Assembly (NCBI RefSeq): GCF_013204855.1
Contig: NZ_JABMKZ010000032.1
Coordinates: 32,365-96,364 of the forward strand
From: Paenibacillus alba
Lineage (GTDB): Bacteria > Bacillota > Bacilli > Paenibacillales > NBRC-103111
Direction: 5' to 3'
Length of the DNA stretch: 64,000 nt
Each line of letters begins with the position of its first letter. Positions within the stretch are counted from its first letter, which is position 1. A model generated the notes under the pieces. The model was given only the letters and a program-made list of their open reading frames with translations, ran no database searches and was not told the DNA's origin. Positions 50,713 through 59,391 of this stretch are shown here, in pieces. Made by a program: the position numbers and the translations under genes.

Positions 50713-52184
50713 AGCTGCGGTGCTCCTTCCCAGGCGTGAACTGGAGAGGCTGGCAGCTCCGCTGCCGCCCTTTCCGTGACGCGGCCTGCCTCAACCTGCC
50801 AAACGCGCGTAGCCCAGCGTTGAACGATCTGTGGATCGTGGGTGACCATCACGATCACCGTTCCGCTCGCCCGCAGCCGCTCCAGCTGCTGCAGCATGCG
50901 CAGCGTACCGCGCGCATCGAGCCCGAAGGTGGGCTCATCCAGCAGCAGGATGCGCGGGCCGCGAACCATCGCGGTCGCCACGCTAAGCCTGCGCTTCTGG
51001 CCCATCGACAGCTGGAACGGATGCCTCTCGCGCAGCGCGAGCAGGTCGTACTCCCGCAGCAGCCGCTCGGTGGCTGCTAATTGCGCTTCACGACCCTCCG
51101 CCTCTGGCAAGGAGTAAGCCAGTTCTTCTTCCACCGAATTCGTCACGAATTGGAATTCGGGGTTTTGGAAGACGAAGCCTACCTGCTCAGCGAGCTGCTC
51201 GATTCTATAGCCCTTAGCGCCGTCAATCCAGCAGTCGCCTCCAGTCTTGATGAGGCGCATGATGGCCAGCAGCAGCGAGCTTTTGCCTGCACCGTTAGCC
51301 CCGACGACGGTGATCCAGTCTCCCGGATATACGTTCAAGTTATCCACAGCGGTCTTGATTTGTCCGCCGCAAAGCCCCCTAAAGTCGCGAAAGGTCATGA
51401 TCGGCGGCCGCTTATCCGTACTCATCTCCCTGCCTGCTCCCGCATTCATTTGCTCATAATCATCCCAAACACCCGGATACCAAATGCCGTATTCCGCAAT
51501 TTGTTGCCTGTACGTCTGAAACACCTCTTGCGGAGGGCCATCGGCGAGCAGTTCCCCTTCGGGAGACATTACGATGAGACGATCAATGAGATCAAGAATA
51601 CCGCTAATTTTGTGTTCAACGATAACAAGTGTTTTCTCCGCACTAATCTCACGAATCGTGTCCCACACCTGCCGTGTGCCTTCTTCATCCAGCAATGCCG
51701 TTGGCTCATCCAGAAACAGCACCTCCGGCTCCAAGGCAAGCACGCTTGCTATGGCTAACCGCTGTTTCATGCCTTGTGACAGCTGTCCAATCAGAATGTG
51801 AGCATGATCAAGCTCAAGCCCTACTTGGCTCAAATAATGTGCAATGCGAGCAGGCATCTGTTCCCTCGGCACTTGCAAATTTTCCAGCACAAAGGCAATT
51901 TCCTCATCAACATACGGCATACAGAACTGGGTATCGGGATCTTGAAACACATAGCCCCACCGGAGTGGTGTGCGGATTTCATCTGCTTTCATCGGTATTT
52001 CGATAATATCCGGAACGATGCCGCTCAGTACTTGCAGCAAGGTAGATTTGCCTGAGCCGCTTGGTCCCAAAAGCAGCACCTTTTCCCCTGGCTGAATAGA
52101 AAAGGAAACCCCCTGAAATAACAGGGGGGCGGCTTCTCCGGGATATTTTAACCTTAGATTGGTCACGCCTATTCCTTCACTCAT
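50703..52184 (-). CDS. ykoD: ECF transporter double ATP-binding protein (thiamine-type)
   Basis: 493 residues with two ABC domains in one chain. Domain 1: Walker A LLGPSGSGKSTLLQVLSG, signature LIGQLSQGMKQRLAIAS, Walker B VLFLDEPTALLD, switch VIVEHK. Domain 2: Walker A VGANGAGKSSLLLAI, signature QLSMGQKRRLSVATAM, Walker B ILLLDEPTFGLD, switch MVTHD. It energises import of thiamine or its precursor HMP. The start has GGGG upstream and nearly abuts the previous gene. Confidence 0.94.
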   Translation of the reverse strand: MSEGIGVTNLRLKYPGEAAPLLFQGVSFSIQPGEKVLLLGPSGSGKSTLLQVLSGIVPDIIEIPMKADEIRTPLRWGYVFQDPDTQFCMPYVDEEIAFVLENLQVPREQMPARIAHYLSQVGLELDHAHILIGQLSQGMKQRLAIASVLALEPEVLFLDEPTALLDEEGTRQVWDTIREISAEKTLVIVEHKISGILDLIDRLIVMSPEGELLADGPPQEVFQTYRQQIAEYGIWYPGVWDDYEQMNAGAGREMSTDKRPPIMTFRDFRGLCGGQIKTAVDNLNVYPGDWITVVGANGAGKSSLLLAIMRLIKTGGDCWIDGAKGYRIEQLAEQVGFVFQNPEFQFVTNSVEEELAYSLPEAEGREAQLAATERLLREYDLLALRERHPFQLSMGQKRRLSVATAMVRGPRILLLDEPTFGLDARGTLRMLQQLERLRASGTVIVMVTHDPQIVQRWATRVWQVEAGRVTERAAAELPASPVHAWEGAPQLCK

Positions 52185-52189
52185 CTCAT

Positions 52190-52786
52190 TTACCCCAATA
52201 CGTCGTAATCTTTCTTGGAAGCTGGACGAACGAGGCTAAGCACGCCTGTGCGAGACAGCGCACCCGCCAAATAGTACGCGAACACGCCGGCAATCAACGC
52301 ACTGCCCAAGAGGCGAAGTCCGATAAATAAGCAGTAATTCCAGAAGGTAAGCTGGTCAATATAACCGTAATATTGGTCAACCAGCAAGGATAGTGCAGCA
52401 GATGCGAATGCCGCCAAAATCGTAACACCTACATTCACCCGGCGATAAAGAAAAAGAGCAAAAATGATTTCAGCGCCAAGCCCTTGCAGAATGCCATAGA
52501 CAAGCGTGGAGACGCCCCATGAACCGCCAAACAGTGCCTCGATAGTCGCCGCGGCCACCTCAGCCAACAAGGCAACTCCCGGTTTACGAATAATTAGAAA
52601 AGCAAACGTTGCCGCCATAAACCACATCCCGTAGCTTAACTGCTCCGCATGCAAGCCTATCGGTTTCAAAATATCGTACATCGGCCCCCATATGCGATAA
52701 ATCACCCCAAACACCGCTGCAATCACGATCGTGATCAAAATATCGGTCAACTTTAACCCTTGTGTTGCTGTTTCTTTTTGCGCCAT
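52190..52786 (-). CDS. ykoE: ECF transporter S component (thiamine/HMP-type)
   Basis: 198 residues from ATG at 52786 (AAAGGAG about 11 bases upstream). Five or six membrane helices with LTDILITIVIAAVFGVIYRIWGPMYDIL, then GVALLAEVAAATIEALFGGSWGVSTLVYGILQGLGAEIIFALF, the YkoE-family pattern. The TPP riboswitch just upstream supports thiamine or hydroxymethylpyrimidine as substrate. B. subtilis has an additional ykoF before ykoE; here it is absent. Confidence 0.93.
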   Translation of the reverse strand: MAQKETATQGLKLTDILITIVIAAVFGVIYRIWGPMYDILKPIGLHAEQLSYGMWFMAATFAFLIIRKPGVALLAEVAAATIEALFGGSWGVSTLVYGILQGLGAEIIFALFLYRRVNVGVTILAAFASAALSLLVDQYYGYIDQLTFWNYCLFIGLRLLGSALIAGVFAYYLAGALSRTGVLSLVRPASKKDYDVLG

Positions 52787-52844
52787 CTGATTTTCGACTC
52801 CTTTTCGTGGATACGTTTTTGTAAAATGAGATAGGCGAACACGT

Positions 52845-52872
52845 AAAAAAAGCCCACCGAATACCGGCAGGC
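52845..52872 (-). terminator. Expression-platform terminator of the TPP riboswitch
   Basis: On the minus strand GCCTGCCG-GTATT-CGGTGGGC (two wobble pairs) is followed by TTTTTTT, between the riboswitch and ykoE. Confidence 0.8.
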
Positions 52873-52894
52873 ATAAACTTAGTGCTAGACAAAA

Positions 52895-52992
52895 AGGCAC
52901 TTCATTCTCTACGCTGGCATTATCCAGATCAGATTAACGGTCAGTGGCATAGGGCCACTATCTCAGCCTGACTTCATCAAGCACCCGTGTTG
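52895..52992 (-). ncRNA. TPP (THI-box) riboswitch
   Basis: On the minus strand the conserved blocks appear in order: ACGGGTGC, GGCTGAGA, GACC, CTGATCTGGATAATGCCAGCG and AGGGAA-like GAGAATGAAG. These are the P1-P5 core and the thiamine-pyrophosphate pocket. It senses TPP and, through the terminator 25 bases further on, shuts off ykoEDC when thiamine is plentiful. Confidence 0.95.
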
Positions 52993-53181
52993 CTATTCAT
53001 TTGGCTTAACTGTAGCTGATTAACCGATATTTGGCAATCTTTTTCGGAAAATTATTTTTCGCTCAGAAGCTCAGCTTGCTCCATGACCTCTGCCCTATTT
53101 TAGTTTAAAATTTGACTTCTGGCCCCTCGTAAAACTACAATACGTAGTGTACTGATGCAAATTTATTTTCAAAGGAGTTTG

Positions 53182-53922
53182 ATGAGATCTATGGACCATT
53201 CCACAATGTCACAGGGAACTAATTTTATTGCTATTTTGCTTTACATAGGCCTAGCCCTTTTTGTTGTTGCTATTATCGGGTACGTCCTCTCTGCCAAAGC
53301 GCACAAAGCGAATACGAGTCGACTGAAAAAAGCCGAAAAACAAGCCCAAAACAAAAAGCGGAAAACCTTGCTGTTCGTCTCGCACATGCTGGTTATTATT
53401 GCTATTTGCTTTATAGGAACCTCACTTATTCAGCGCAGCTCCGGCAAATATAGTGTTGAGAAATTAAATTATAACGCTCCTATTCAGGTCACAACAGATA
53501 AGGATTACGGACGCGGCCATGACGAGGGGATGTTGACTTATGAGATGAAAATCCCGACCTCTGGCACACACAGCCCGCATGATTTGAAATTCGGTTTCTA
53601 TACGGAAAGACCGCCTTATGCCAAGCTGGTGCATAATTTGGAGCATGGCGATATTATTATTCATTACCATCCGGATGCGCCGAAGGAATTGCTTGATCAA
53701 TTGACGTATTTGACCCATTTTAAAAAGGCCGGTGCAGGCATTCTGGCTGTCCCTAACCCCGATGTGCCCAGCGACAAGGAAGTTGTCGTAACGGCCTGGA
53801 CCAAAACGATGCAGCTCGTCAAATATGATGAAGCAAGTGTCGGCACATTCATCTATCAGAACATCGATAAAGGGCCTGAACAAATCCCTTCCGAAGTGCG
53901 CCGCGGCGGCGGTACGATGTAA
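53182..53922 (+). CDS. DUF3105 membrane-anchored protein
   Basis: About 246 residues from ATG at 53182; AAAGGAG is close upstream, and GTGATG-like alternatives exist at 53191. Two membrane helices: residues about 15-38 (IAILLYIGLALFVVAIIGYVLSA) and about 62-85 (LLFVSHMLVIIAICFIGTSLI). The outer domain (about 95-245) has the DUF3105 motifs PTSGTHSPHDLKFGFYTERPPYAKLVHNLEHGDIIIHYHP. Its His and Glu residues suggest metal binding. Function unknown; in actinobacteria similar domains sit in the envelope. Confidence 0.85.
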   Translation: MRSMDHSTMSQGTNFIAILLYIGLALFVVAIIGYVLSAKAHKANTSRLKKAEKQAQNKKRKTLLFVSHMLVIIAICFIGTSLIQRSSGKYSVEKLNYNAPIQVTTDKDYGRGHDEGMLTYEMKIPTSGTHSPHDLKFGFYTERPPYAKLVHNLEHGDIIIHYHPDAPKELLDQLTYLTHFKKAGAGILAVPNPDVPSDKEVVVTAWTKTMQLVKYDEASVGTFIYQNIDKGPEQIPSEVRRGGGTM

Positions 53923-53927
53923 TCGCG

Positions 53928-54710
53928 TTATTTGCGAATGGTTTCACGGTCCGATACCAAATCAGTGGGAACCAAACCCGTCAGCCGCCTGAATACCCGG
54001 TAGAAATAGGACGGGTCATTGTATCCGATAAACTCGGATATCTCCGATACCGTTAGGGCGGAATGCCGAAGCATGTATACGGCTGTTTTGATTCTGGTCG
54101 CATGCACGAATTCACTGATCGTCTGACCCGTCACTTTGCGAAAAAGTGATGCCGCATAGTTCGGAGATCGGCTGATGCACACGCCCAGCTCATCCTTGGT
54201 CACATGCTCCCGGTAATGGCTCTGAACGTAACTCTTCATCTGCTCCACGAGCTGCAGGGTTGCCTTTGAGGCAGCGACTTCATCCCATTCACGATGCAAA
54301 TAAATGAACAGCTCTTTTAGCAGCGCTTCACACAGCGTTCGATAATAGGGCTGTTTGTCTTGCCACTGAAGGTGCATCAGGCGCAGGCGATCGAGGATAA
54401 GCTCATATTTGCCCGTAGATCGGGTTGTATAGTGCTGCAGTTGAAGAAGAGGGAAAGGCTCCGCTGCTGAAAAGGAGGTAAATTGGACCACATATTTTTC
54501 ATGGATCATTGTTGGAACGCTTCGTCCATAAAAGGGGACCTGACTAGGAATAAGCAGCCATTGCCCCTTCTCCAGCACCTGTTTCTTCTCATTGATCCAG
54601 TAGATGCATCGCCCATAAGTGACGAGAACAAGCGTCCAATCTGAACAGCCTTCCTGCTCCTCTGCATACCAATTACTACTTTTATCATACGAAAAGCCAG
54701 CTACTATCAA
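53928..54710 (-). CDS. AraC-family transcriptional regulator
   Basis: 260 residues from TTG at 54710, with AAGGTGAG upstream. The N-terminal 150 residues are a cupin-like sensing domain. The C-terminal 100 are two helix-turn-helix units (HVTKDELGVCISRSPNYAASLFRKVTGQTISEFVHATRIKTAVYML, then SALTVSEISEFIGYNDPSYFYRVFRRLTGLVPTDL). Signal unknown. Convergent with the DUF3105 gene and divergent from pyruvate kinase. Confidence 0.93.
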   Translation of the reverse strand: MIVAGFSYDKSSNWYAEEQEGCSDWTLVLVTYGRCIYWINEKKQVLEKGQWLLIPSQVPFYGRSVPTMIHEKYVVQFTSFSAAEPFPLLQLQHYTTRSTGKYELILDRLRLMHLQWQDKQPYYRTLCEALLKELFIYLHREWDEVAASKATLQLVEQMKSYVQSHYREHVTKDELGVCISRSPNYAASLFRKVTGQTISEFVHATRIKTAVYMLRHSALTVSEISEFIGYNDPSYFYRVFRRLTGLVPTDLVSDRETIRK

Positions 54711-54830
54711 GGTCTCACCTTTTCTATACTATAGTACATATATCATACTATATTTCATAGAAACTCGCTGCATTTAGGCATATAATGAAGCCAAAATTGA
54801 TTCGTCCACGATGAAAGGAAGTCCTACACA

Positions 54831-56243
54831 ATGCGTAAAACGAAAATTATTTGCACCATGGGCCCTGCTTGCGATTCCGTCCCTACTTTGAAAGAGCTTA
54901 TCCGTGCAGGTATGAGTGTGGCACGGTTGAATATGGCACATGGCGATTTGGATGAGCACCGCGGCCGTATTCAGCGTGTTCGTCAAGCCGCTCAAGAGAT
55001 GGGGGTTATCATCCCGATTCTTATGGATATCAAAGGACCGGAAATCCGTATCGGGCAGCTGAAAGATGCTTCCTACGATTTGCAAAATGGCGATCATCTC
55101 GTTCTGACAACCGAACAAATTATCGGCGATTCCAGCCGCGTCTCTGTCAATTATCCAGGACTTCCCCAAGATGTCGTGCCTGGCAATCTCGTGCTGATTG
55201 ACGACGGCTCCATTGAGCTGCGCGTTGAAAAGATCGAAGGCACGGAAGTGACTTGTGTTGTTTTGAATCAAAGTGTTTTGAAACAACGTAAAGGTGTTAA
55301 CTTGCCAGGTGTGCGCACTTCTCTTCCAGGCGTTACAGATCGTGATATTATGCACCTCAAATTCGGTGTCGAAGAGAACATCTCCATCGTCGCGATGTCT
55401 TTCGTTCGCAACGGGGACGATGTGCGTGAGGTTCGTGGGATTTTGGAACAGCATGGCGCTGGGCTTACGCCGATTATTTCTAAAATTGAAAACGAAGAAG
55501 GCATGACGAATTTCGCTTCGATTCTTGAAGCTTCCGACGGCATCATGGTCGCTCGCGGCGATCTCGGCGTAGAAATTCCGACCGAGGAAGTTCCGATCGC
55601 GCAAAAAGATATGATTCGCGCTTGTAATTTGGCGGGCAAGCCGGTTATTACGGCAACGCAAATGCTGGATTCCATGCAGCGCAATCCGCGTCCGACGCGC
55701 GCTGAAGTCAGCGACGTTGCGAATGCCGTTCTGGATGGCAGCGATGTGGTTATGCTTTCCGGCGAAACTGCCGCAGGCAAGTATCCAATCGAGTCCGTCA
55801 CCATGATGGCAACCATCGCTGAACGCGTAGAGCAAACCATGGAGCGCAGCTCCTTGATTGATGCTCAGCTTCAATCGAACAACGAAGTGACGGAAGTCCT
55901 TTGCCAAGCCGTCGTAACTTCCTCTGACAAGCTGAACGCCGCAGCCATCCTGACGCCAACGGAGACCGGCTTTACCGCTCGGATGATCGCGAAATACCGT
56001 CCGCAAGCGCCGATTATTGCGGTAACAGCCAGCCAATATGCGATCAGCCAATTGAGCATGGTACAGGGCGTCATCCCGATCTTAGGTGAATTCTGCGAGT
56101 CCACCGATGCGATGATCCGTTCTGCTATTCAACAAGCCGAAACACTTGGCTATGTGAAAAAAGGCGACCTGACCGTCGTCTCCGCCGGTATTCCGGTCGG
56201 TCAATCCGGCACGACCAACTTGCTTAAAGTTGAGCGCGTTTAG
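54831..56243 (+). CDS. pyk: Pyruvate kinase
   Basis: 470 residues, the short form without the extra C-terminal PEP-utiliser-like domain found in many Bacillus enzymes. It makes pyruvate and ATP from phosphoenolpyruvate and ADP. Motifs: TKIICTMGPACDS (start), ARLNMAHGDLDEH (usual NFSHG, here NMAHG), DIKGPEIR, the catalytic-Lys/metal-Glu segment PIISKIENEEGM and MVARGDLGVEIP, and the allosteric-domain ending PVGQSGTTNLLKV. Start: AAAGGA about ten bases upstream. Monocistronic. Confidence 0.95.
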   Translation: MRKTKIICTMGPACDSVPTLKELIRAGMSVARLNMAHGDLDEHRGRIQRVRQAAQEMGVIIPILMDIKGPEIRIGQLKDASYDLQNGDHLVLTTEQIIGDSSRVSVNYPGLPQDVVPGNLVLIDDGSIELRVEKIEGTEVTCVVLNQSVLKQRKGVNLPGVRTSLPGVTDRDIMHLKFGVEENISIVAMSFVRNGDDVREVRGILEQHGAGLTPIISKIENEEGMTNFASILEASDGIMVARGDLGVEIPTEEVPIAQKDMIRACNLAGKPVITATQMLDSMQRNPRPTRAEVSDVANAVLDGSDVVMLSGETAAGKYPIESVTMMATIAERVEQTMERSSLIDAQLQSNNEVTEVLCQAVVTSSDKLNAAAILTPTETGFTARMIAKYRPQAPIIAVTASQYAISQLSMVQGVIPILGEFCESTDAMIRSAIQQAETLGYVKKGDLTVVSAGIPVGQSGTTNLLKVERV

Positions 56244-56268
56244 ACGTTTGTGAAATGAGCTAAGGAAG

Positions 56269-56304
56269 CCGTCACCCCATTTGTGTGGGAGTGGCGGTTT
56301 TTTT
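56269..56304 (+). terminator. Terminator of pyruvate kinase
   Basis: CCGTCACCCC pairs with GGGAGTGGCGG, then TTTTTTT. Confidence 0.8.
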
Positions 56305-56309
56305 GTTGC

Positions 56310-56765
56310 TGATCTCCACTGTGGAATTAGAGTGGCTGGTTGTGCTGACTGCTCGTGGGGAGTTTCAAGTGTGCTTTGAGTAGCTACTGGCGATTGGACA
56401 TGGCATGTACTTACTGCTGCTATTGGTGGTCGAGAGTTTCGAGTGTTCTTTAAGTAGCTACTGGTGATTGGGATGCGGACGTACTTACTGCTGCTATTGG
56501 TGATCGGGGGATTCGAGTGTTCTTTAAGTAGCTACTTACGATTGGACATGGCACGTACTTACTGCTGCTATTGGCGGTCGGGGTGTTCGAGTGTGCTTTA
56601 AGTAGCTACTGGCTTGGGGAGGCGTATGTACTCACTGGTGCTATTGGTGATCGGGGGGTTCGAGTGTACTTTAAGTAGCTACTTACGATTGGACATGGCA
56701 CTTACTTACTGCTGCTATTGGCGGTCAGGGTGTTTCAGCGTACTTTAAGTAGCTACTGGCTTTGA
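56310..56765. repeat. Array of six 74-bp tandem repeats (family C)
   Basis: The palindrome AGTAGCTACT marks units at 56381, 56455, 56529, 56603, 56676 and 56750 (spacing 74, 74, 74, 73, 74). Between them are CTGCTGCTATTGGxGxTCxGGG and (T/C)GAGTGTxCTTTAAGTAG phrases. No gene is seen in 56244-57022. Confidence 0.85.
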
Positions 56766-56769
56766 GAGG

Positions 56770-56975
56770 CGGAAGTTTTGATATTCCTGCAATTATGCAT
56801 CTTTTTTAGCCATTTTCAAGGCATCAGTCCTATATTCCTGCAATTATGCATCTTTTTGATGCTAGTTTTCTAATATTGAACAAAAAAGATAGAAAAGCCT
56901 GCACAATCGCAGGCTTTTACCCTCTAACAAGCAATTTGGCTAAAAAAGCCTGCACTTTTGCATCTTTTGCCCAGC
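56770..56975. repeat. TGCA-type dispersed repeats
   Basis: TGCAATTATGCATCTTTTT at 56788 and 56839, TGCACAATCGCA at 56900 and TGCACTTTTGCATC near 56953, with AAAAAAGCCTGCA fragments. Same family as 16974-17156, 42725-42925 and 63770-63900. Confidence 0.65.
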
Positions 56976-57022
56976 CGATGAAGTGTAGATCCCTTGATCT
57001 TGGCGAATCTGCTAGAAATTCA

Positions 57023-57100
57023 CTACTGAATACCTAAAAAGCCGCCGTAGAGCCCAGCCATCGCACTTAGCAAGCTAAACTTCCCAAAGTAGCGAATCAC
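57023..57100 (-). CDS. Possible 25-residue hydrophobic peptide
   Basis: A short frame from GTG at 57100 to TAG at 57025. The product is hydrophobic and glycine-rich (ends AGLYGGFLGIQ), so it would sit in the membrane. GGGAGG six bases upstream supports translation, but the GGAGG lies in an inverted repeat that could hide it. No homologue is recognised; it may be spurious. Confidence 0.4.
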   Translation of the reverse strand: MIRYFGKFSLLSAMAGLYGGFLGIQ

Positions 57101-57101
57101 A

Positions 57102-57144
57102 AATAACCTCCCGCTCCACGGTAAACGTGCAACTGGAGGTTATT
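57102..57144 (-). promoter_or_regulatory. Hairpin that pairs with the small peptide ribosome site
   Basis: AATAACCTCC and GGAGGTTATT form 10-bp perfect arms with a 23-base loop. On the minus strand the second arm contains the GGAGG ribosome site of the small frame. It could instead be a terminator for the downstream ATPase gene, but no T-run follows. Confidence 0.5.
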
Positions 57145-57193
57145 TCATCATCTGAAGCCCTAGGCCTCATCTATACCGACCGCTTTTCAGATA

Positions 57194-58057
57194 CTAAACA
57201 GCAGCCAAAGCCTTCTTGCTTTCCGGAACAGAGACTGCACCCTTATCCTCTGGGCTGTGGTTCCTGTCAGCTAATTCGTAAGGAATACAGATTGGGACAC
57301 CGGTACGTGGATCTGGAACGATATCAGCCTCCACATTAAATATTTCACGCAGGGTTTCACTCGTCACAACCTCAGCCGGCGTACCTTCACGCATTACTTT
57401 ACCCGCTTGAATAGCAACCACATGCTGCGCATACCGAGTAGCATGATTCAAATCATGCACAACCATAATAATCGTTCGTCCCTGCTCGCGGTTCAGCTCT
57501 TCCAACAGCTTCAATACCTCAAGCTGATGAGCCATATCCAGAAAAGTAGTAGGTTCATCCAGAAATAAAAGATCCGTTTGCTGCGCCAACGCCATTGCGA
57601 TCCATGCGCGTTGACGCTGTCCGCCTGACAACTGATCGACAGGGCGATCAGCGAACTGCATTAAGCCCGTCACTTCGATGGCCCATTCGATAACTTGGTT
57701 ATCTTCCTTCGACAGCGAGCCCATTGCACGTTGATGCGGGAATCGGCCATAACCAACAAGCTCCGCGACCGTCAAGCCCTCCGGGGCAATCGGATTTTGC
57801 GGCAAAATGGCTAATTGCTTCGCTACTTCTTTAGTCGATTGACTATGGATAGATTTCCCATCCAACAATACGGTTCCCCGCTGAGGCTTCATAATTCTCG
57901 CCATAGATTTTAGAATGGTGGATTTACCGGAACCATTGGCCCCGACCAGGGCAGTTATTTTACCCGTAGGAATGCTTAAATTCAAATTTTCGACAATGAG
58001 ATGCTCGCCATAAGAAATATTTAATTTATCTGCAACTAAACGATGAATGGAACTCAC
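57194..58057 (-). CDS. Iron-siderophore ABC transporter ATP-binding protein (YusV/FecE-like)
   Basis: 287 residues. ABC ATPase with Walker A GANGSGKSTILKSM, signature QLSGGQRQRAWIAMAL, Walker B LLFLDEPTTFLD and switch VVHDLNHA. The sequence GRFPHQRAMGSLSKEDNQV matches siderophore/haem importers. Its start is GTG at 58057. No permease or binding protein gene is next to it, so it likely serves permeases elsewhere, as YusV does in Bacillus subtilis. Two Fur boxes in the promoter predict iron repression. Confidence 0.92.
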   Translation of the reverse strand: MSSIHRLVADKLNISYGEHLIVENLNLSIPTGKITALVGANGSGKSTILKSMARIMKPQRGTVLLDGKSIHSQSTKEVAKQLAILPQNPIAPEGLTVAELVGYGRFPHQRAMGSLSKEDNQVIEWAIEVTGLMQFADRPVDQLSGGQRQRAWIAMALAQQTDLLFLDEPTTFLDMAHQLEVLKLLEELNREQGRTIIMVVHDLNHATRYAQHVVAIQAGKVMREGTPAEVVTSETLREIFNVEADIVPDPRTGVPICIPYELADRNHSPEDKGAVSVPESKKALAAV

Positions 58058-58081
58058 CCGTTTCTATATAAATTTCGTAAA

Positions 58082-58096
58082 CGATTATCATTATCA
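58082..58096. promoter_or_regulatory. Fur box (proximal)
   Basis: CGATTATCATTATCA matches the 7-1-7 consensus TGATAATNATTATCA at 12 of 14 positions. It lies at the transcription start region of the YusV-like gene. Confidence 0.75.
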
Positions 58097-58098
58097 TA

Positions 58099-58128
58099 AC
58101 TATAAATGCAAGTGAGAATCATTGTCAA
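58099..58128 (-). promoter_or_regulatory. Promoter of the YusV-like gene
   Basis: On the minus strand TTGACA (58123-58128) and TATAGT (58099-58104) with an 18-base spacer. Confidence 0.75.
58113..58127. promoter_or_regulatory. Fur box (distal)
   Basis: TGAGAATCATTGTCA matches the Fur consensus at 12 of 14 positions and overlaps the -35 element. Confidence 0.7.
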
Positions 58129-58276
58129 TGAAATAGTAAAAGTTAACGTGCACGAATTCAATATTCTTCGTATTTGACACCAGACTGACAAATCATCCCA
58201 ATATCGCATCCATTTCGCTATCCTCATTTTGGGGTAAACTATGTTCGCTGTCTCACGCACACTTATCGGAGGCCTT

Positions 58277-59233
58277 ATGATTATTAGACTTGGTTTCGTC
58301 TCCATTGCCATGGCGATTTTTCACAACACCCCAAGCTCAACCTTTACCTATAAGCTGTTTTCACAGCGTCCGCGGGAGGAAGCCCTACAGCGCGCTATCG
58401 ACATCGGACGCAAAAACCTCGCAGCGACTCAGCGTATTCTTTTTTACAATGCTGCTCACGGCATTCGCTTATTCCGCCTTTCGTCACAGCTTATTCCACT
58501 GGCTACCCACCCGGATGTTCTGATCGATGTCGCAGGTGTATTTAAAGTGGAACTGCAGAAGCTCGGCGACTTCGCAAAGGCACACGACATCCGCCTAAGT
58601 ATGCACCCTAATCAATACACGCTATTGAACGGCAGTGACACGGTTGTGGATGCCGCGATTCAAGATTTGGTATACCACGCGGCCATTCTAGATGGGATGG
58701 GGTTGGATCGCTCCGCGATTATCAATATCCACGTTGGCGGGATGTACGGAGATAAAGAAGCTGCCATGGAACGCTTGTATGCCAAAGCCCCTGAAGTGCC
58801 TGAACATGTATGGCGTAGGCTTACTTTTGAAAATGATGATAAGACTTACACGCTCGAAGAAACATTAGCCGTGAGTCAAAGACTGAATCGTCCCTGCATG
58901 CTGGACTTGCACCACGATTGGTGCAATCCTTCTTCCGCCTCACCTGAGACGCTGCTGCCGGCGATTGCCCTCACATGGGGCGATATTCCTATGAAAATTC
59001 ATGTTTCTTCTCCGAAATCATCCAAGGATACGAAGGAGTTTCGGTCTCACGCGGATTATATCGAGCCAGAACCGTTGATTGCCTTCCTCAAAAGCTGCAA
59101 GGAGGCTGGATTAGCACGGATCGATGTCATGATTGAAGCTAAGATGAAGGACTATGCCTTATTTCAGCTTGCGGAGCAGCTTGGAAAGCTTCGCGGTGTG
59201 AAGCGAATAGATGGCGGGGTATTGGAGTGGTGA
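58277..59233 (+). CDS. uvsE: UV damage repair endonuclease
   Basis: About 318 residues from ATG at 58277 (MIIRLGFVSIAM, the UvsE start), with GGAGG four bases upstream. A TIM barrel with a metal site: RLSMHPNQYTLLNG, IINIHVGGMYGDKEAAM, RLTFENDDKTYTLEE, LDLHHDWCNP and IPMKIHVSSPKS, then MIEAKMKDYALF. It cuts 5' to UV photoproducts in an excision-repair path independent of UvrABC. Monocistronic; the terminator after it is shared with the next gene. Confidence 0.96.
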   Translation: MIIRLGFVSIAMAIFHNTPSSTFTYKLFSQRPREEALQRAIDIGRKNLAATQRILFYNAAHGIRLFRLSSQLIPLATHPDVLIDVAGVFKVELQKLGDFAKAHDIRLSMHPNQYTLLNGSDTVVDAAIQDLVYHAAILDGMGLDRSAIINIHVGGMYGDKEAAMERLYAKAPEVPEHVWRRLTFENDDKTYTLEETLAVSQRLNRPCMLDLHHDWCNPSSASPETLLPAIALTWGDIPMKIHVSSPKSSKDTKEFRSHADYIEPEPLIAFLKSCKEAGLARIDVMIEAKMKDYALFQLAEQLGKLRGVKRIDGGVLEW

Positions 59234-59305
59234 GCTAATCTGTCGACTATGGACTTTAGTTGAGTTGGAGGACCAGACCTATTGCGAATTTCCCACTCCC
59301 CCCCA

Positions 59306-59373
59306 AAAATAGGCATCGCAGTTCCACTTGAGGATCATGACTCGATCCGAATGGAACGTCGATGCCTATTTTG
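59306..59373. terminator. Long bidirectional hairpin between uvsE and yihY
   Basis: AAAATAGGCATCGCAGTTCCA and TGGAACGTCGATGCCTATTTT arms (one mismatch region) around a 24-base loop with an inner GGATC...GATCC pair. It ends both convergent genes. Confidence 0.85.
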
Positions 59374-59391
59374 CACGGATAAACAAATTTG

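Noticed and set aside
54774..56051. A 425-residue open frame on the minus strand
   Set aside because: It lies antisense across the pyruvate kinase gene, has no ribosome site, and its sequence is low in family-like motifs; the plus-strand gene is unambiguous.
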